DNA from: Pseudomonadota bacterium
Lineage (GTDB): Bacteria; Pseudomonadota; Alphaproteobacteria; Rhizobiales; Beijerinckiaceae
Assembly: GCA_023386115.1 (NCBI GenBank)
Contig: JAEWKL010000436.1
Span: 1 to 15,722, forward strand
Direction of reading: 5' to 3'
DNA: 15,722 nucleotides
Below the pieces are notes generated by a model. That model searched no databases. It was not told the DNA's origin and saw only the letters and a program-made list of their open reading frames with translations. The position numbers and the translations under genes were made by a program. Positions 1 to 7,412 of the stretch are shown piece after piece (position 1 is the stretch's first letter; each line of letters opens with the position of its first letter).

Positions 1-712
1 CGACCGCCCCCTCGAAGCTCGGCTGCGAGGTGTAGACCACCTCGGCATAGGCGGCGCCGACGGACACGCCCGCCTCCGACTGTCCGGCCTGGAACTGGAC
101 CGGGCGCCCCTGCGGCAGCGGCGGAACGTTGAGCGGCCCCGCGACCGTGAAGTGCCGGCCGCGATGGTCGATGTGGTGAAACTTCGCCGGATCGACCGTG
201 ATCGCGCCCGACGCCGTCCGGCCGGCCGCGTCGCGCGCGTTGGCGTCGAACAGGGCGTTGACGACCGCGATGAACTCGGCCGCCCGGTCATAGCGCGTCT
301 CGGGGTTCGGCAGGGCGTCGCCGAAATTCTCCTCGCCGACCGAGGAGGTCACGGCGTTCCAGGCGGCACGGCCGCCGCTGACGTGGTCGAGGGTGGCGAG
401 CTGCCGGGCGAGGTTGAAGGGATGGTGGAAGGTGGTCGAGACCGTCGCCACCAGCCCGATCCGGGAGGTCGCCTGGCTGAGCGCGGCGAGCGCGATCAGC
501 GGCTCCTGCACGCCGGCCGTTCCGGCGAGGCCGGCCGGGTCGATCTGCAGCAGGTCGGCGGTGAAAAGACCGGTGATCCGCTCCGCCTCGGCCTTGCGGG
601 CGAGCGCGACCGCGCGGCGCAGACCGAGGCCGGGATCCGCGTCGTTCGCCGCTGCGACGAGGGTGGGCGCGCCGACCAGGGTCTTGAGCCGGCGGGGACG
701 GGGCAGGGCCAT
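1..712 (-). CDS. Flavin-dependent luciferase-like monooxygenase (NtaA/SnaA/DszA type), N-terminal part, cut by window edge
   Basis: The frame is open from an ATG at 710-712 down to the window edge, giving 237 codons without a stop; the first complete codon is at 2-4. The product resembles FMNH2-dependent monooxygenases of the NtaA/SnaA/DszA/DmoA branch of the bacterial luciferase-like superfamily, which oxidise small organosulfur or chelate substrates with a partner flavin reductase. Support comes from the block at residues 93-123, where FHHPFNLARQLATLDHVSGG runs into RAAWNAVTS, the family's most conserved stretch, and from a YDRAAEFI segment at 141-148 and QAGQSEAG at 208-215. Family members are usually about 430-470 residues, so roughly half is outside the window. 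The N-terminus is short and lacks the usual tryptophan-containing loop, and no clear ribosome-binding site precedes the ATG, so the start is uncertain. It lies 67 bp downstream of the GNAT gene on the same strand, probably in one transcript. The substrate cannot be read from this fragment. Confidence 0.85.
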   Translation of the reverse strand, partial: MALPRPRRLKTLVGAPTLVAAANDADPGLGLRRAVALARKAEAERITGLFTADLLQIDPAGLAGTAGVQEPLIALAALSQATSRIGLVATVSTTFHHPFNLARQLATLDHVSGGRAAWNAVTSSVGEENFGDALPNPETRYDRAAEFIAVVNALFDANARDAAGRTASGAITVDPAKFHHIDHRGRHFTVAGPLNVPPLPQGRPVQFQAGQSEAGVSVGAAYAEVVYTSQPSFEGAV

Positions 713-779
713 GCGGTGTTCCAGGCGAGACCCGCCGGCGGCGAAGCAGGCGGGCGGTGCAACGGCGGGAGGGCGAGGG

Positions 780-1400
780 TCAGGCGGCGCGCGCGTGGTG
801 TGCCGCGATGCGAGCAAGGAGCCGTTGCTCCTGCTCCGCCTTCAGGGCGTTCACCCGGGCGGTCGCCGCCTCGAACGACGCGGCGGGTGGAGCGACCGGC
901 GTGGCGGGCCCTGCGGCCGAAGTCAGGCTCTTCTCGAACGGCAGGGAGCGGTACAGCAGGGGGTCGGCGGCAACGTCGAAGAGGGGCCTGTAGCCGAGGG
1001 AGATGTAGAGCGCCGTCGCTTCGGGCTGGCGAAAGCCCGTCGTCAGGTAGGCCCGCGCGTAGCCGAGCCGGACGGCTTCGTCTTCGAGCGCCCGGACCAC
1101 GCGCTTCGCGAGCCCCTGGCGGCGCAGGTCGGGCCGGGTCCAGATGCGCTTGAGCTCCACCGTCTCGTCGTCGTGGCTCATGAACGCGCCGCCGGCGATG
1201 GTCTCACCGTCGCGCACGACGAGGAGAAAGTCTCCGAGCGGCGGCCGATACGCCTCGGCGGGGTAGCGCAGGATCTCGGCCCAGGCGCCGCCCGGGCGGT
1301 TCACCGTGCCGTAGCGGCCGTCATACTCGGCCACCAGCCCGTCAAGAAGGGCTTGAGCGGCGGGTTCCAGGGGAGACGAGCGGACGATGACGTCGGCCAT
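780..1400 (-). CDS. GNAT-family N-acetyltransferase
   Basis: This 206-residue protein is a soluble acetyl-CoA-dependent GNAT acetyltransferase. Motif A is visible at about residues 84-104, with the pyrophosphate-binding loop R93-R94-Q95-G96-L97-A98, and motif B at 125-137 (PEAT then ALYISLGY). The N-terminal third has the expected beta-strand pattern (FLLVVRDGETIAGGAF). After the fold ends near residue 155 there is an Ala-rich, charged tail to residue 206, ending in a predicted helix (EAATARVNALKAEQEQRLLA); this tail is longer than usual for the family. The start is supported by a GGAG (complement of 1407-1410) six bases before the ATG. The gene is the first of a probable two-gene minus-strand unit with the downstream flavin monooxygenase. 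GNAT genes often sit beside such catabolic monooxygenases, but the acceptor substrate cannot be deduced. Confidence 0.88.
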   Translation of the reverse strand: MADVIVRSSPLEPAAQALLDGLVAEYDGRYGTVNRPGGAWAEILRYPAEAYRPPLGDFLLVVRDGETIAGGAFMSHDDETVELKRIWTRPDLRRQGLAKRVVRALEDEAVRLGYARAYLTTGFRQPEATALYISLGYRPLFDVAADPLLYRSLPFEKSLTSAAGPATPVAPPAASFEAATARVNALKAEQEQRLLARIAAHHARAA

Positions 1401-1881
1401 GGCATGCTCCGGGAAGGGGAATTCGGCGTTCGGTCACGCGCGCGCCGCACCGGCCTCGGTCGACGACGGATGACGTCGACCGACGCGTGTCGTCGCGCCG
1501 TGTCCATGTTGGTGATGTCCATCGCAAATCGGCCAGGTCGTCCCTCACGCCAGGCGCGGTCGCTCCTGGATCAAGCCTACGATCTGACCTTCTTATTTAT
1601 TGGGAAATTCAATCATGATTCTGGATTTCGTCAATGAAATCGATCTCTCTTTTTGAGACGATTCGAAGGACGAACATGCCGCCGGCACGGTAGCACGTGG
1701 GAGATCCGCCACCTCGCTGCGGTCGCCGGGTCGTTCAGACGACGGACGAGGTGCGTCCGCAGCGTCTCGCCGGGCCGTCCGGCCGAAGCCGGCGCCGGGG
1801 TGCCTGCCGGGCAGGCGTGCGCCGCGTCCGGAAAACAGCGTCTCCCACAAGCGATCCTCCCCCGTTCTCGCGGAGACGGGT
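1401..1881. other. Intergenic region between GNAT gene and IS3 remnant
   Basis: I see no convincing gene here. The stretch 1585-1655 is clearly more AT-rich than its surroundings and would be the upstream regulatory region of the GNAT gene on the minus strand. The rest (about 1660-1881) lies just beyond the transposase stop codon and probably includes the end of the decayed IS3-type element, but I could not identify its terminal inverted repeat or a target duplication. A short palindrome at 1802-1816 (GCCTGCC, G, GGCAGGC) has no T-run and is not a terminator. Confidence 0.5.
1606..1634 (-). promoter_or_regulatory. Weak candidate sigma-70-type promoter for the GNAT/monooxygenase unit
   Basis: Read on the minus strand, TTGACG (complement of 1629-1634) is a good -35 hexamer. 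Seventeen bases later lies TGAATT (complement of 1606-1611), which matches the -10 consensus at only three of six positions. It falls in the AT-rich patch about 200 bases before the GNAT start codon. It is a candidate only, because the -10 is poor. Confidence 0.2.
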
Positions 1882-2690
1882 TCAGCCTGCGGTCCGCTCG
1901 GCCTGCTCGGGCGTGATGCCGCCGAGAACCGAGTGGACGGGCTGTCGATTGTCGTAGCTCTCAAGGTCGGCGAGCGGGTCGCGCCGGGCCTCATCCCGGG
2001 TCGCCCGGCGTCGCCGACGGACGAGTTCGACCCTGAGGGTGTGGAAGACGCTTTCCATCGGGGCGCTAACGTGAGCCCCAGCCGGCGCGGCTCATGGAGG
2101 GCGCCGCCCGGCGATCGGCGAGTCGTCTGCGGTAGGCCTCCGCCGCGTATGGGCTGCTGCGATCCGAGGGATAGATGAGCCCGGCGGCGGCTCGCTGCCG
2201 TGACGTGGCCATCGTCAGGGCGGCCGACGTCCGCTCAGTCCGCATGTGGTCGCGCATCGACCGGCCGACGATCATGCGGGTGACGAGATCGAGGACGGCG
2301 GCCAGGTCGAGCCATCCTTCTTCCGCAGGCAGGTCGGTGACGTCCGCCTGCCGGACCTGGTTAGGCAATGCAGCTGAGAATTGTTGCTTGAGAAGGGTGG
2401 AGGCGACCGGCAGATCATGACGGCGGTCGGTCGTGCAGGATCGGAACCGACGCCCGCGAAGGCCTGGACGCCATGACGGCGCATCAGGCGCTCCCCCGCC
2501 CGCGGCTGGCTGTTCGGCCCTCCGCACTACAGGGCGGCATGCACCCGAGGCGATCCGTGTCGCCGCCGATGCCTGGCATGGATGGGCGCATGTCAGTCAC
2601 GAAGGGGTATTGCTCTGCACGTTCAGGGAAGACCCCGCCCGTGTGGCGAGATCGGCCACGCAGCTCCCGCCTGAGGTGATCAATCAGAAG
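1882..2690 (-). pseudogene. Decayed IS3-family transposase OrfB (DDE integrase), several frameshifts
   Basis: Pieces of an IS3-family OrfB can be followed on the minus strand across several reading frames. From the N-terminal side they are GSPRVHAAL (near 2530-2560), GERLMRRHGVQAFAG (near 2455-2500), then a long block from RRFRSCTTDRRHDLPVAS to MSRAGW (about 2085-2455), then APMESVFHTL to TPEQAERTAG and a stop at 1882-1884. The catalytic triad positions of the DDE integrase core can be recognised: Asp in QADVTDLP, Asp in the VLDLVTRMIVG / SDRSSPYAA region, and Glu in APMES. The frame breaks between AFAG and RRFR, and again after MSRAGW, where the conserved DCYDN motif is destroyed and a stop appears. 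Upstream of GSPRVHAAL the match fades (VTDMRPSMPG in place of a typical helical segment). No orfA was found. The element is inactive and old; the exact boundaries are approximate. Confidence 0.85.
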
Positions 2691-3141
2691 TGGCGCCACC
2701 GGCGAGGGCGCACCGCATTTCGGGACACAAGCGCACAGCCGGCTATCGATAATGATCATTCACGCGCACCGCGCAGCATCATTGCGCAAGTTCGCGACGC
2801 TGCATCGCCGCTCTTGGGCGTGACTGTTCGCTACCTAGCCGTCGCTTCGGCCCGCATGTCAAACGGAAAAATACGGTCAAGGGTTATGGCCACCGAATGG
2901 ATTGACGGCTATACCGTGCCCCAACGGCAAGCGCCGATGATTCGCTGATCAGGATAAGTATAAAATCTCTGTTAATGGCAGGGAAGTGCTTTCTTTATCG
3001 CTCAATCGCGTCGCATTCGGCGTTAGTTCATGACGCAAAAAGCCTGACATCGACCGCAATGTCCAGATTGCGATCGTTGCCTGTCATTGCGAGCTGTCGA
3101 ACGACGTCGAGCAGACAAATTTCTCACAATTCGGGGCCGAC
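2691..3141. other. Unassigned region upstream of the P47-like operon
   Basis: No gene is supported here. A plus-strand open frame covers most of it (to 2948), but its peptide (for example WHGWAHVSHEGVL, RVMATEWIDG) matches nothing I recognise, overlaps the IS3 remnant at its start, and lacks a ribosome-binding site. The base composition falls toward the operon, with AT-rich stretches around 2945-3005. This must contain the operon promoter, since the downstream genes are tightly coupled. I could not pick a convincing -35/-10 pair: a TATAAA at 2959-2964 has no matching -35 at 16-18 bases. The inverted repeats at 3055-3091 are listed separately. Confidence 0.5.
3055..3091. repeat. Inverted-repeat cluster 51 bp upstream of the P47-like operon
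   Basis: CGCAAT (3055-3060) and ATTGCG (3067-3072) form a perfect 6-bp stem with a 6-base loop. CGCAATG (3055-3061) can pair instead with CATTGCG (3085-3091), so two mutually exclusive hairpins share one arm. No T-run follows. Its position between the probable promoter and the first start codon suits an operator or a leader structure, but this is inference. Confidence 0.45.
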
Positions 3142-5460
3142 ATGACGATCTATTCCGAGACCTGTACTTTCCCAGGAACGGCGCCCATCAATGCAACTCT
3201 CGGATGGGACGTGGTCTATGCGGTGACCTACGATACGATCAATGCCGACCTCGCGGCGCGCAAGCCGTGGATGATCGATTTCTCGGGATCTGCCCTTGGA
3301 CGCTTCGATCAAACGGATGGCTCCACCAATAGCCTGCTGGACGCCCAGATCTCCCAGATCCGGTTCGTCACCGGCGGCGTCGGCCAATCCGTCCAGATGG
3401 CCCTGGAGATCGCGTCGGCGGATCTGGTGTTCGGAGGCACGACGACCGGCGTGACGACAGTCGTCGCGACCGTGCAGTGCAACCTGGCCTTCGTGGCCAA
3501 CCCCAGCATGCCCGGCCTCCACAACCTGTCCGTCAACACGTCGAACCTGAACGTCACCGGCGTCACCAGCGCGACTCCGCTTTCGCCTGCCCAGACCATC
3601 ATGCTGCAAAGCCTGATCCAGTTGTTCGTATCCGCGAATCCGACCATCTTCAGCGGCATCTACGCGAACGTGTTCACGAAGGACTATGCGGAAAGCGTCA
3701 ACATTCCCTGGCTGCTCCCATCCGCCTTCGACTATGCCGTCTCCAACAAGATCAATCCAAGCTCACCGACCGACGGTATTCTCGCGGTCCTCGGCAGCAT
3801 CAGCGGCAATCTGACGAACCTGTCGCCGCAGGTCGAACCCCTGATGTTCCCGACGAATACGGGCGTCAATGCCGCGGTGGCGATCAGCACCCAGGTCGTC
3901 GAGGAAGGCACCTTCCTCACGCAGTTCAACTCGCAGATATCCGGAGCACTCGCCGATTTCGGCTTCAATGCGAAGACGAATTCCCTGTTCAACCAGACGG
4001 CCATCTCGGCGTTCTACCGGGTCGACAGCACGACCCAGCAGGTGTCGCTGATCCCGGCCAGCGCCCTCGCCGATGGCAGCGGCAACACGTATCCGTTCAC
4101 GATTCCCGTGGGTGGGCTGGAATTCGGGCTGTCGCCGAACTCCATCACGGCCAACATCAACAACGGCGTCGTGGACCTGGGAAGCGGCTTTTCGCTGACC
4201 CTGCAGATGTCGACGTCCTACCAGCTCATCGTCGACGCCAATCAGAACATCGATCTGGCCCTGGTCGGGGAGCCGGTGATCAAGTCGAGCATGTCCTCCT
4301 CCGTCGAGACCTCGGCGGGCGACATCGCCCTGGAGTTCGGCGCCACCGCGTTGAGTATCGTCGGAGGGGAGTTCATCGCCTTCGCGGTCGACAAGCTGAC
4401 CGGCTTCGCGACCAGCACGGCCATGAGCAACGCCACCGTCGTTGATCTGACTACCAGGTTCTTCGCCGCAGAGCGACAGCTCGCCTATAATCCTGAAAAA
4501 CCCGTCACCTTTAGTATCAAGGGATGGCGCACAGTCACGATGGGGACCACCGTGACGGATATGGACCTAAATCCAAGCTCCTTGGACCCGGTATACATCG
4601 AGTCGGTCACGCTTAGAAAAGGCTATTTCTTTGAACCAGAGGATATGGCCAAGCGCAGCGGGGAGATGTCCAGTTTCTCAAACGGAATCGCGAAACTAAT
4701 TTTCAAGGAAATTGCCGGCAATGCCAAACTAATTGGTGATTTCAAGGCGGCACTTGTTAAAAATAATTATATGCCGGCGGAAAACTGGTATGCGGATGGC
4801 AGCAATATTGATTTTCCGTACACAAAATACTATTTTCTGTTGAAGAGCCTGTACCAGGGATGTATCGAGTTCGTCATTGATAAAGTGAATTCTGGGCAGC
4901 TCAGCTACACGATTTACAATAAAATCATAGCAAATTACCCGAGATCCGCGGTAAACGGTTCGGAAAATCTGTTAAATAGAGGCGATTCGATCTTCGCATC
5001 CAATACCCGTGGCTCGCTCGTCATCAAGACTTCTGCGGGCGATAGCACAAATGCTGTCGGAGGTCTGCTCGGTGATATTGCGGGAGCCGCCGCGTCGAAA
5101 CGTGCCGGCCTCGCCGCAGCACTCTTCAAGGACATCATCCTGAATACGGAGCGCCCCTTGCTCGTGAAGATCGCCGGGGGGATCCTGTATTTAGGCGGCC
5201 TCACGGCAGGTTACTTCTTTGGGCAATGGGCCAGCACCTTCGGTACCGGTCAGTCCGGGGCTGAAAAAGCGGCGACCAAGATCTTGAATGGCGGCCCGAG
5301 CGGGCCGGCCTCCCTCCTCTTCGCCAACGTGACCTTCCCGTTCATGACCCGCTTCTCGTCCGGCACGGCGCAGGGCCCCGTCCCGGCCAACGTCCTTCAA
5401 TGCGCGGGCGTCAACGGCGGCCTCGTCCTTGGCGTCGCGATCACCCTCAACCAGCAGTGA
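3142..5460 (+). CDS. P47/OrfX-like TULIP-domain protein, first gene of operon (772 aa)
   Basis: No enzyme signature is present. I assign the protein to the P47/OrfX (Clostridium P-47, TULIP lipid-binding fold) family from the opening motif GWDVVYA (residues 21-27), followed by the helix INADLAA, the motif RFVTGGVGQ (74-82), and a PWLLPSAFDYAV block (about 189-200) that aligns with W-I/L-x-P-x-x-x-x-Y-A in its three downstream paralogs. Its length is close to that of clostridial OrfX2 (about 750 residues). A Gly-rich hydrophobic segment lies at about 673-697 and the C-terminus ends in the GVNGGLVLGVAI beta segment typical of the set. There is no signal peptide, so it is cytoplasmic or exported by a non-Sec route. 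The ATG has no strong ribosome-binding site. Codons for residues about 435-635 are unusually AT-rich (see findings), suggesting a mosaic gene. It is followed after 8 bases by the next paralog. TULIP proteins bind lipids; the role here is unknown. Confidence 0.82.
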   Translation: MTIYSETCTFPGTAPINATLGWDVVYAVTYDTINADLAARKPWMIDFSGSALGRFDQTDGSTNSLLDAQISQIRFVTGGVGQSVQMALEIASADLVFGGTTTGVTTVVATVQCNLAFVANPSMPGLHNLSVNTSNLNVTGVTSATPLSPAQTIMLQSLIQLFVSANPTIFSGIYANVFTKDYAESVNIPWLLPSAFDYAVSNKINPSSPTDGILAVLGSISGNLTNLSPQVEPLMFPTNTGVNAAVAISTQVVEEGTFLTQFNSQISGALADFGFNAKTNSLFNQTAISAFYRVDSTTQQVSLIPASALADGSGNTYPFTIPVGGLEFGLSPNSITANINNGVVDLGSGFSLTLQMSTSYQLIVDANQNIDLALVGEPVIKSSMSSSVETSAGDIALEFGATALSIVGGEFIAFAVDKLTGFATSTAMSNATVVDLTTRFFAAERQLAYNPEKPVTFSIKGWRTVTMGTTVTDMDLNPSSLDPVYIESVTLRKGYFFEPEDMAKRSGEMSSFSNGIAKLIFKEIAGNAKLIGDFKAALVKNNYMPAENWYADGSNIDFPYTKYYFLLKSLYQGCIEFVIDKVNSGQLSYTIYNKIIANYPRSAVNGSENLLNRGDSIFASNTRGSLVIKTSAGDSTNAVGGLLGDIAGAAASKRAGLAAALFKDIILNTERPLLVKIAGGILYLGGLTAGYFFGQWASTFGTGQSGAEKAATKILNGGPSGPASLLFANVTFPFMTRFSSGTAQGPVPANVLQCAGVNGGLVLGVAITLNQQ

Positions 5461-5468
5461 GGTTTGTC

Positions 5469-7412
5469 ATGGCCAGCAGCAGCATCCCGACCTCGTCCTT
5501 CACCACCACGTCGTTCACGGGCAGCGAGCCAGTCGCGACCAACGGCTGGGATACCGTCTACGCCCTGAGGGTCGGCCTCATCAACGAGGCCCTGACTGAA
5601 TACTTCGGACCGGGCGGCGCGTTCGCGTCCAAGCTGCAGTTCAGCCAGTCGATGGATCCGACCAACTCGCTCGCCGTCAACGGCCAGTTCGGCCCCTGGC
5701 AGATCACGACCGGCGGATCGGGCCAGCAGGTCAACCTCACCGTCCCGATCACGTCCGGGACCGCGACCCTCGAGAACCTGGGATTGCCGCAATCGACCTA
5801 CGATCTCGCGGGATCCTCGCTCACCGTCGAGGTCAACCTCGGCTACCACGCCGTGTCGGCGGCGGCGAATGCGGCCCAGCCGGCCACGACCACGGCCCAG
5901 CTGAAGGTCGTGACCAGCGGATCGGCGCCGTCCGCCGGATCCGCAGCCGACATCCAGAGCGCCGCCGGCGCGTCCGCCGGGTCCGGCAGCGGATCGGTCG
6001 TCGTCACGGTGATGAACGGGTTCAACCCGGCCGGGCTCACCGCCGAGCAGAACCTCATCGCCGCCAATTTCGTGAAGTCTCTCGTGCAGGAGTGGATCGC
6101 CGCCAACCTGTGGATGTTCGACTATGTCTTCCTGACGGTCGACGTCGCCGAGACGGCCGCCCAGGGGGAATGGTCCTGGATCAGGCCGACCTATGTCGGC
6201 TACGCGGTCACGGACCTGCTCGACGCGAACGGCAATACGCTGCCGGTCGAGAACTCGCTGATCGCCATCATGTCGATGACCGAAGGGCGCGTGCCCGGTC
6301 CCGACCTTCAGGTCTCGCCCGTCGTCTCGCCCAACTGCATCCCGACGAATGCCGGCGTCAACGCCGCCTTCCTGGTGCAGCCGAGCCTTCTGCTGACGAA
6401 GGTCATCGCGCCGAACATGCCCGCCTTGTTCGAGAACGCGACGGCGGACGACTTCACGACCTCGACAACCAACCTGACCGTCTCCAATGCCAATCCGCTC
6501 ACCCTGCAGCTGGAGATGGACCCGACCTGGTATCCCTTCTCGAATCCCTGCACCGCCACGATCGGCGCCGGCGACCTGAGCGTCAGCTTCAATCAAACCT
6601 CGGTCCAGCAGAGTTTCAGCAATATCTCGTTTCCCTACGGCGCCCAGAACGAGTTGACCGTCGTCGTCTCCCTGACGTCGACGAGCACGATCGGCGTGGA
6701 CGCCGACCGACAGTTCACGATGCAATACAACAACGACACGGTCTCGACCCTGAGCGTCCAGCCGGATGCCTCGAAGATCGCGGCCGAGTCGCTCGAGGGG
6801 ATCGGCGTCGGTCTCGTGGTCACCGTCCTGTGCTGCGTCAGCTTCGGTGCGGCCGGCGGAGCGGTCGCCGGTGAGGTCGCCGGCGAGGCCGGCAGTGTGG
6901 GGGGCGAGGCGGGCGAGACGGGCGAGCTGGCCGGCGAGACGCCGAACGCCTCCTCGCTCACGGCCGAACAGCAGGAGGTCGCGACCGAGATCGAGAGCGG
7001 CGCCACGTCGGAAGAGGGCGCCAACGGACAGATCACCGTCCAGGATGCCGGAACGAACGACATCAATGCCGGACAGCTCGATTCCGATCTGGCGAAATCG
7101 ACCGAATCCGAACTCAAGAATCCCGGCACCTGGTCGTTCAAGGGCATCCAGCCGCGCTTCACCTTCAAGGTATGGGGTATGTTCGTCGGCATGTTCGCCG
7201 GTCAGGTGTACGGCCAGATGGGCAACATCGACACCCTGGCCGCCTATGCGCAAGATCCGACCCAGATGCCGACGCTGCGCGACTTCCTGGCCGAATGCAT
7301 CGCGCCGGCGACCTGGACCAACACGGGCAACCAGGAACTGATCAGTGCCGGCCTGAACGGGGCCTTCGTGATGGGCTTCACGGTTCCCTCGGCCACGGGA
7401 GCGGCCTCGTGA
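5469..7412 (+). CDS. P47/OrfX-like TULIP-domain protein, second gene (647 aa)
   Basis: This is the clearest P47-family member of the four. It has GWDTVYA at residues 26-32, a following amphipathic helix (LINEALTEYF), and FGPWQITTGGSGQ at 74-86. The block WSWIRPTYVGYAV lies near residues 236-248, with SLIAIMSMTEG after it. The C-terminus has TWTNTGN, then ISAGLNGAFVMGF. A hydrophobic Gly/Val segment at about 441-462 (IGVGLVVTVLCCVSF) is followed by a Gly-Glu-Ala-rich low-complexity stretch to about residue 500. The ATG at 5469 is chosen because GAGG (5459-5462, overlapping the preceding stop) lies six bases upstream and the paralogous N-terminal motif starts soon after; an earlier in-frame ATG at 5400 lies inside the previous gene. 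Its stop overlaps the next start as GTGA, indicating translational coupling. There is no signal peptide or enzyme motif. Lipid binding is inferred from the family fold. Confidence 0.85.
   Translation: MASSSIPTSSFTTTSFTGSEPVATNGWDTVYALRVGLINEALTEYFGPGGAFASKLQFSQSMDPTNSLAVNGQFGPWQITTGGSGQQVNLTVPITSGTATLENLGLPQSTYDLAGSSLTVEVNLGYHAVSAAANAAQPATTTAQLKVVTSGSAPSAGSAADIQSAAGASAGSGSGSVVVTVMNGFNPAGLTAEQNLIAANFVKSLVQEWIAANLWMFDYVFLTVDVAETAAQGEWSWIRPTYVGYAVTDLLDANGNTLPVENSLIAIMSMTEGRVPGPDLQVSPVVSPNCIPTNAGVNAAFLVQPSLLLTKVIAPNMPALFENATADDFTTSTTNLTVSNANPLTLQLEMDPTWYPFSNPCTATIGAGDLSVSFNQTSVQQSFSNISFPYGAQNELTVVVSLTSTSTIGVDADRQFTMQYNNDTVSTLSVQPDASKIAAESLEGIGVGLVVTVLCCVSFGAAGGAVAGEVAGEAGSVGGEAGETGELAGETPNASSLTAEQQEVATEIESGATSEEGANGQITVQDAGTNDINAGQLDSDLAKSTESELKNPGTWSFKGIQPRFTFKVWGMFVGMFAGQVYGQMGNIDTLAAYAQDPTQMPTLRDFLAECIAPATWTNTGNQELISAGLNGAFVMGFTVPSATGAAS

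Noticed and set aside
1301..1522. Short minus-strand frame (MDITNMDTARRHASVDV...) before the GNAT gene as a leader peptide.
   Set aside because: It overlaps the GNAT coding region in another frame and has no clear ribosome-binding site; the Arg-Arg-His resemblance to actinobacterial leader peptides is too slight.
152..1637. Long plus-strand open frames across the left edge (152-1153 and 393-1637).
   Set aside because: They are Arg/Gly-rich shadows of the minus-strand monooxygenase and GNAT genes, which have clear family motifs.
2433..2948. 171-codon plus-strand frame before the operon as a possible gene.
   Set aside because: Its first part is antisense to the IS3 orfB remnant, there is no ribosome-binding site, and the peptide has no recognisable motif. 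The 2700-2948 part cannot be fully excluded.
5400..5468. Upstream ATG start for the second P47-like gene.
   Set aside because: It lies inside the first gene, adds an Arg-rich unrelated leader, and the ATG at 5469 has a well-spaced GAGG.
5397..7253. 618-codon open frame on the minus strand opposite the second P47-like gene.
   Set aside because: It is a GC-driven antisense frame with Arg/Asp/Gly-rich low-complexity sequence and no motif; the plus-strand gene is conserved with its paralogs.
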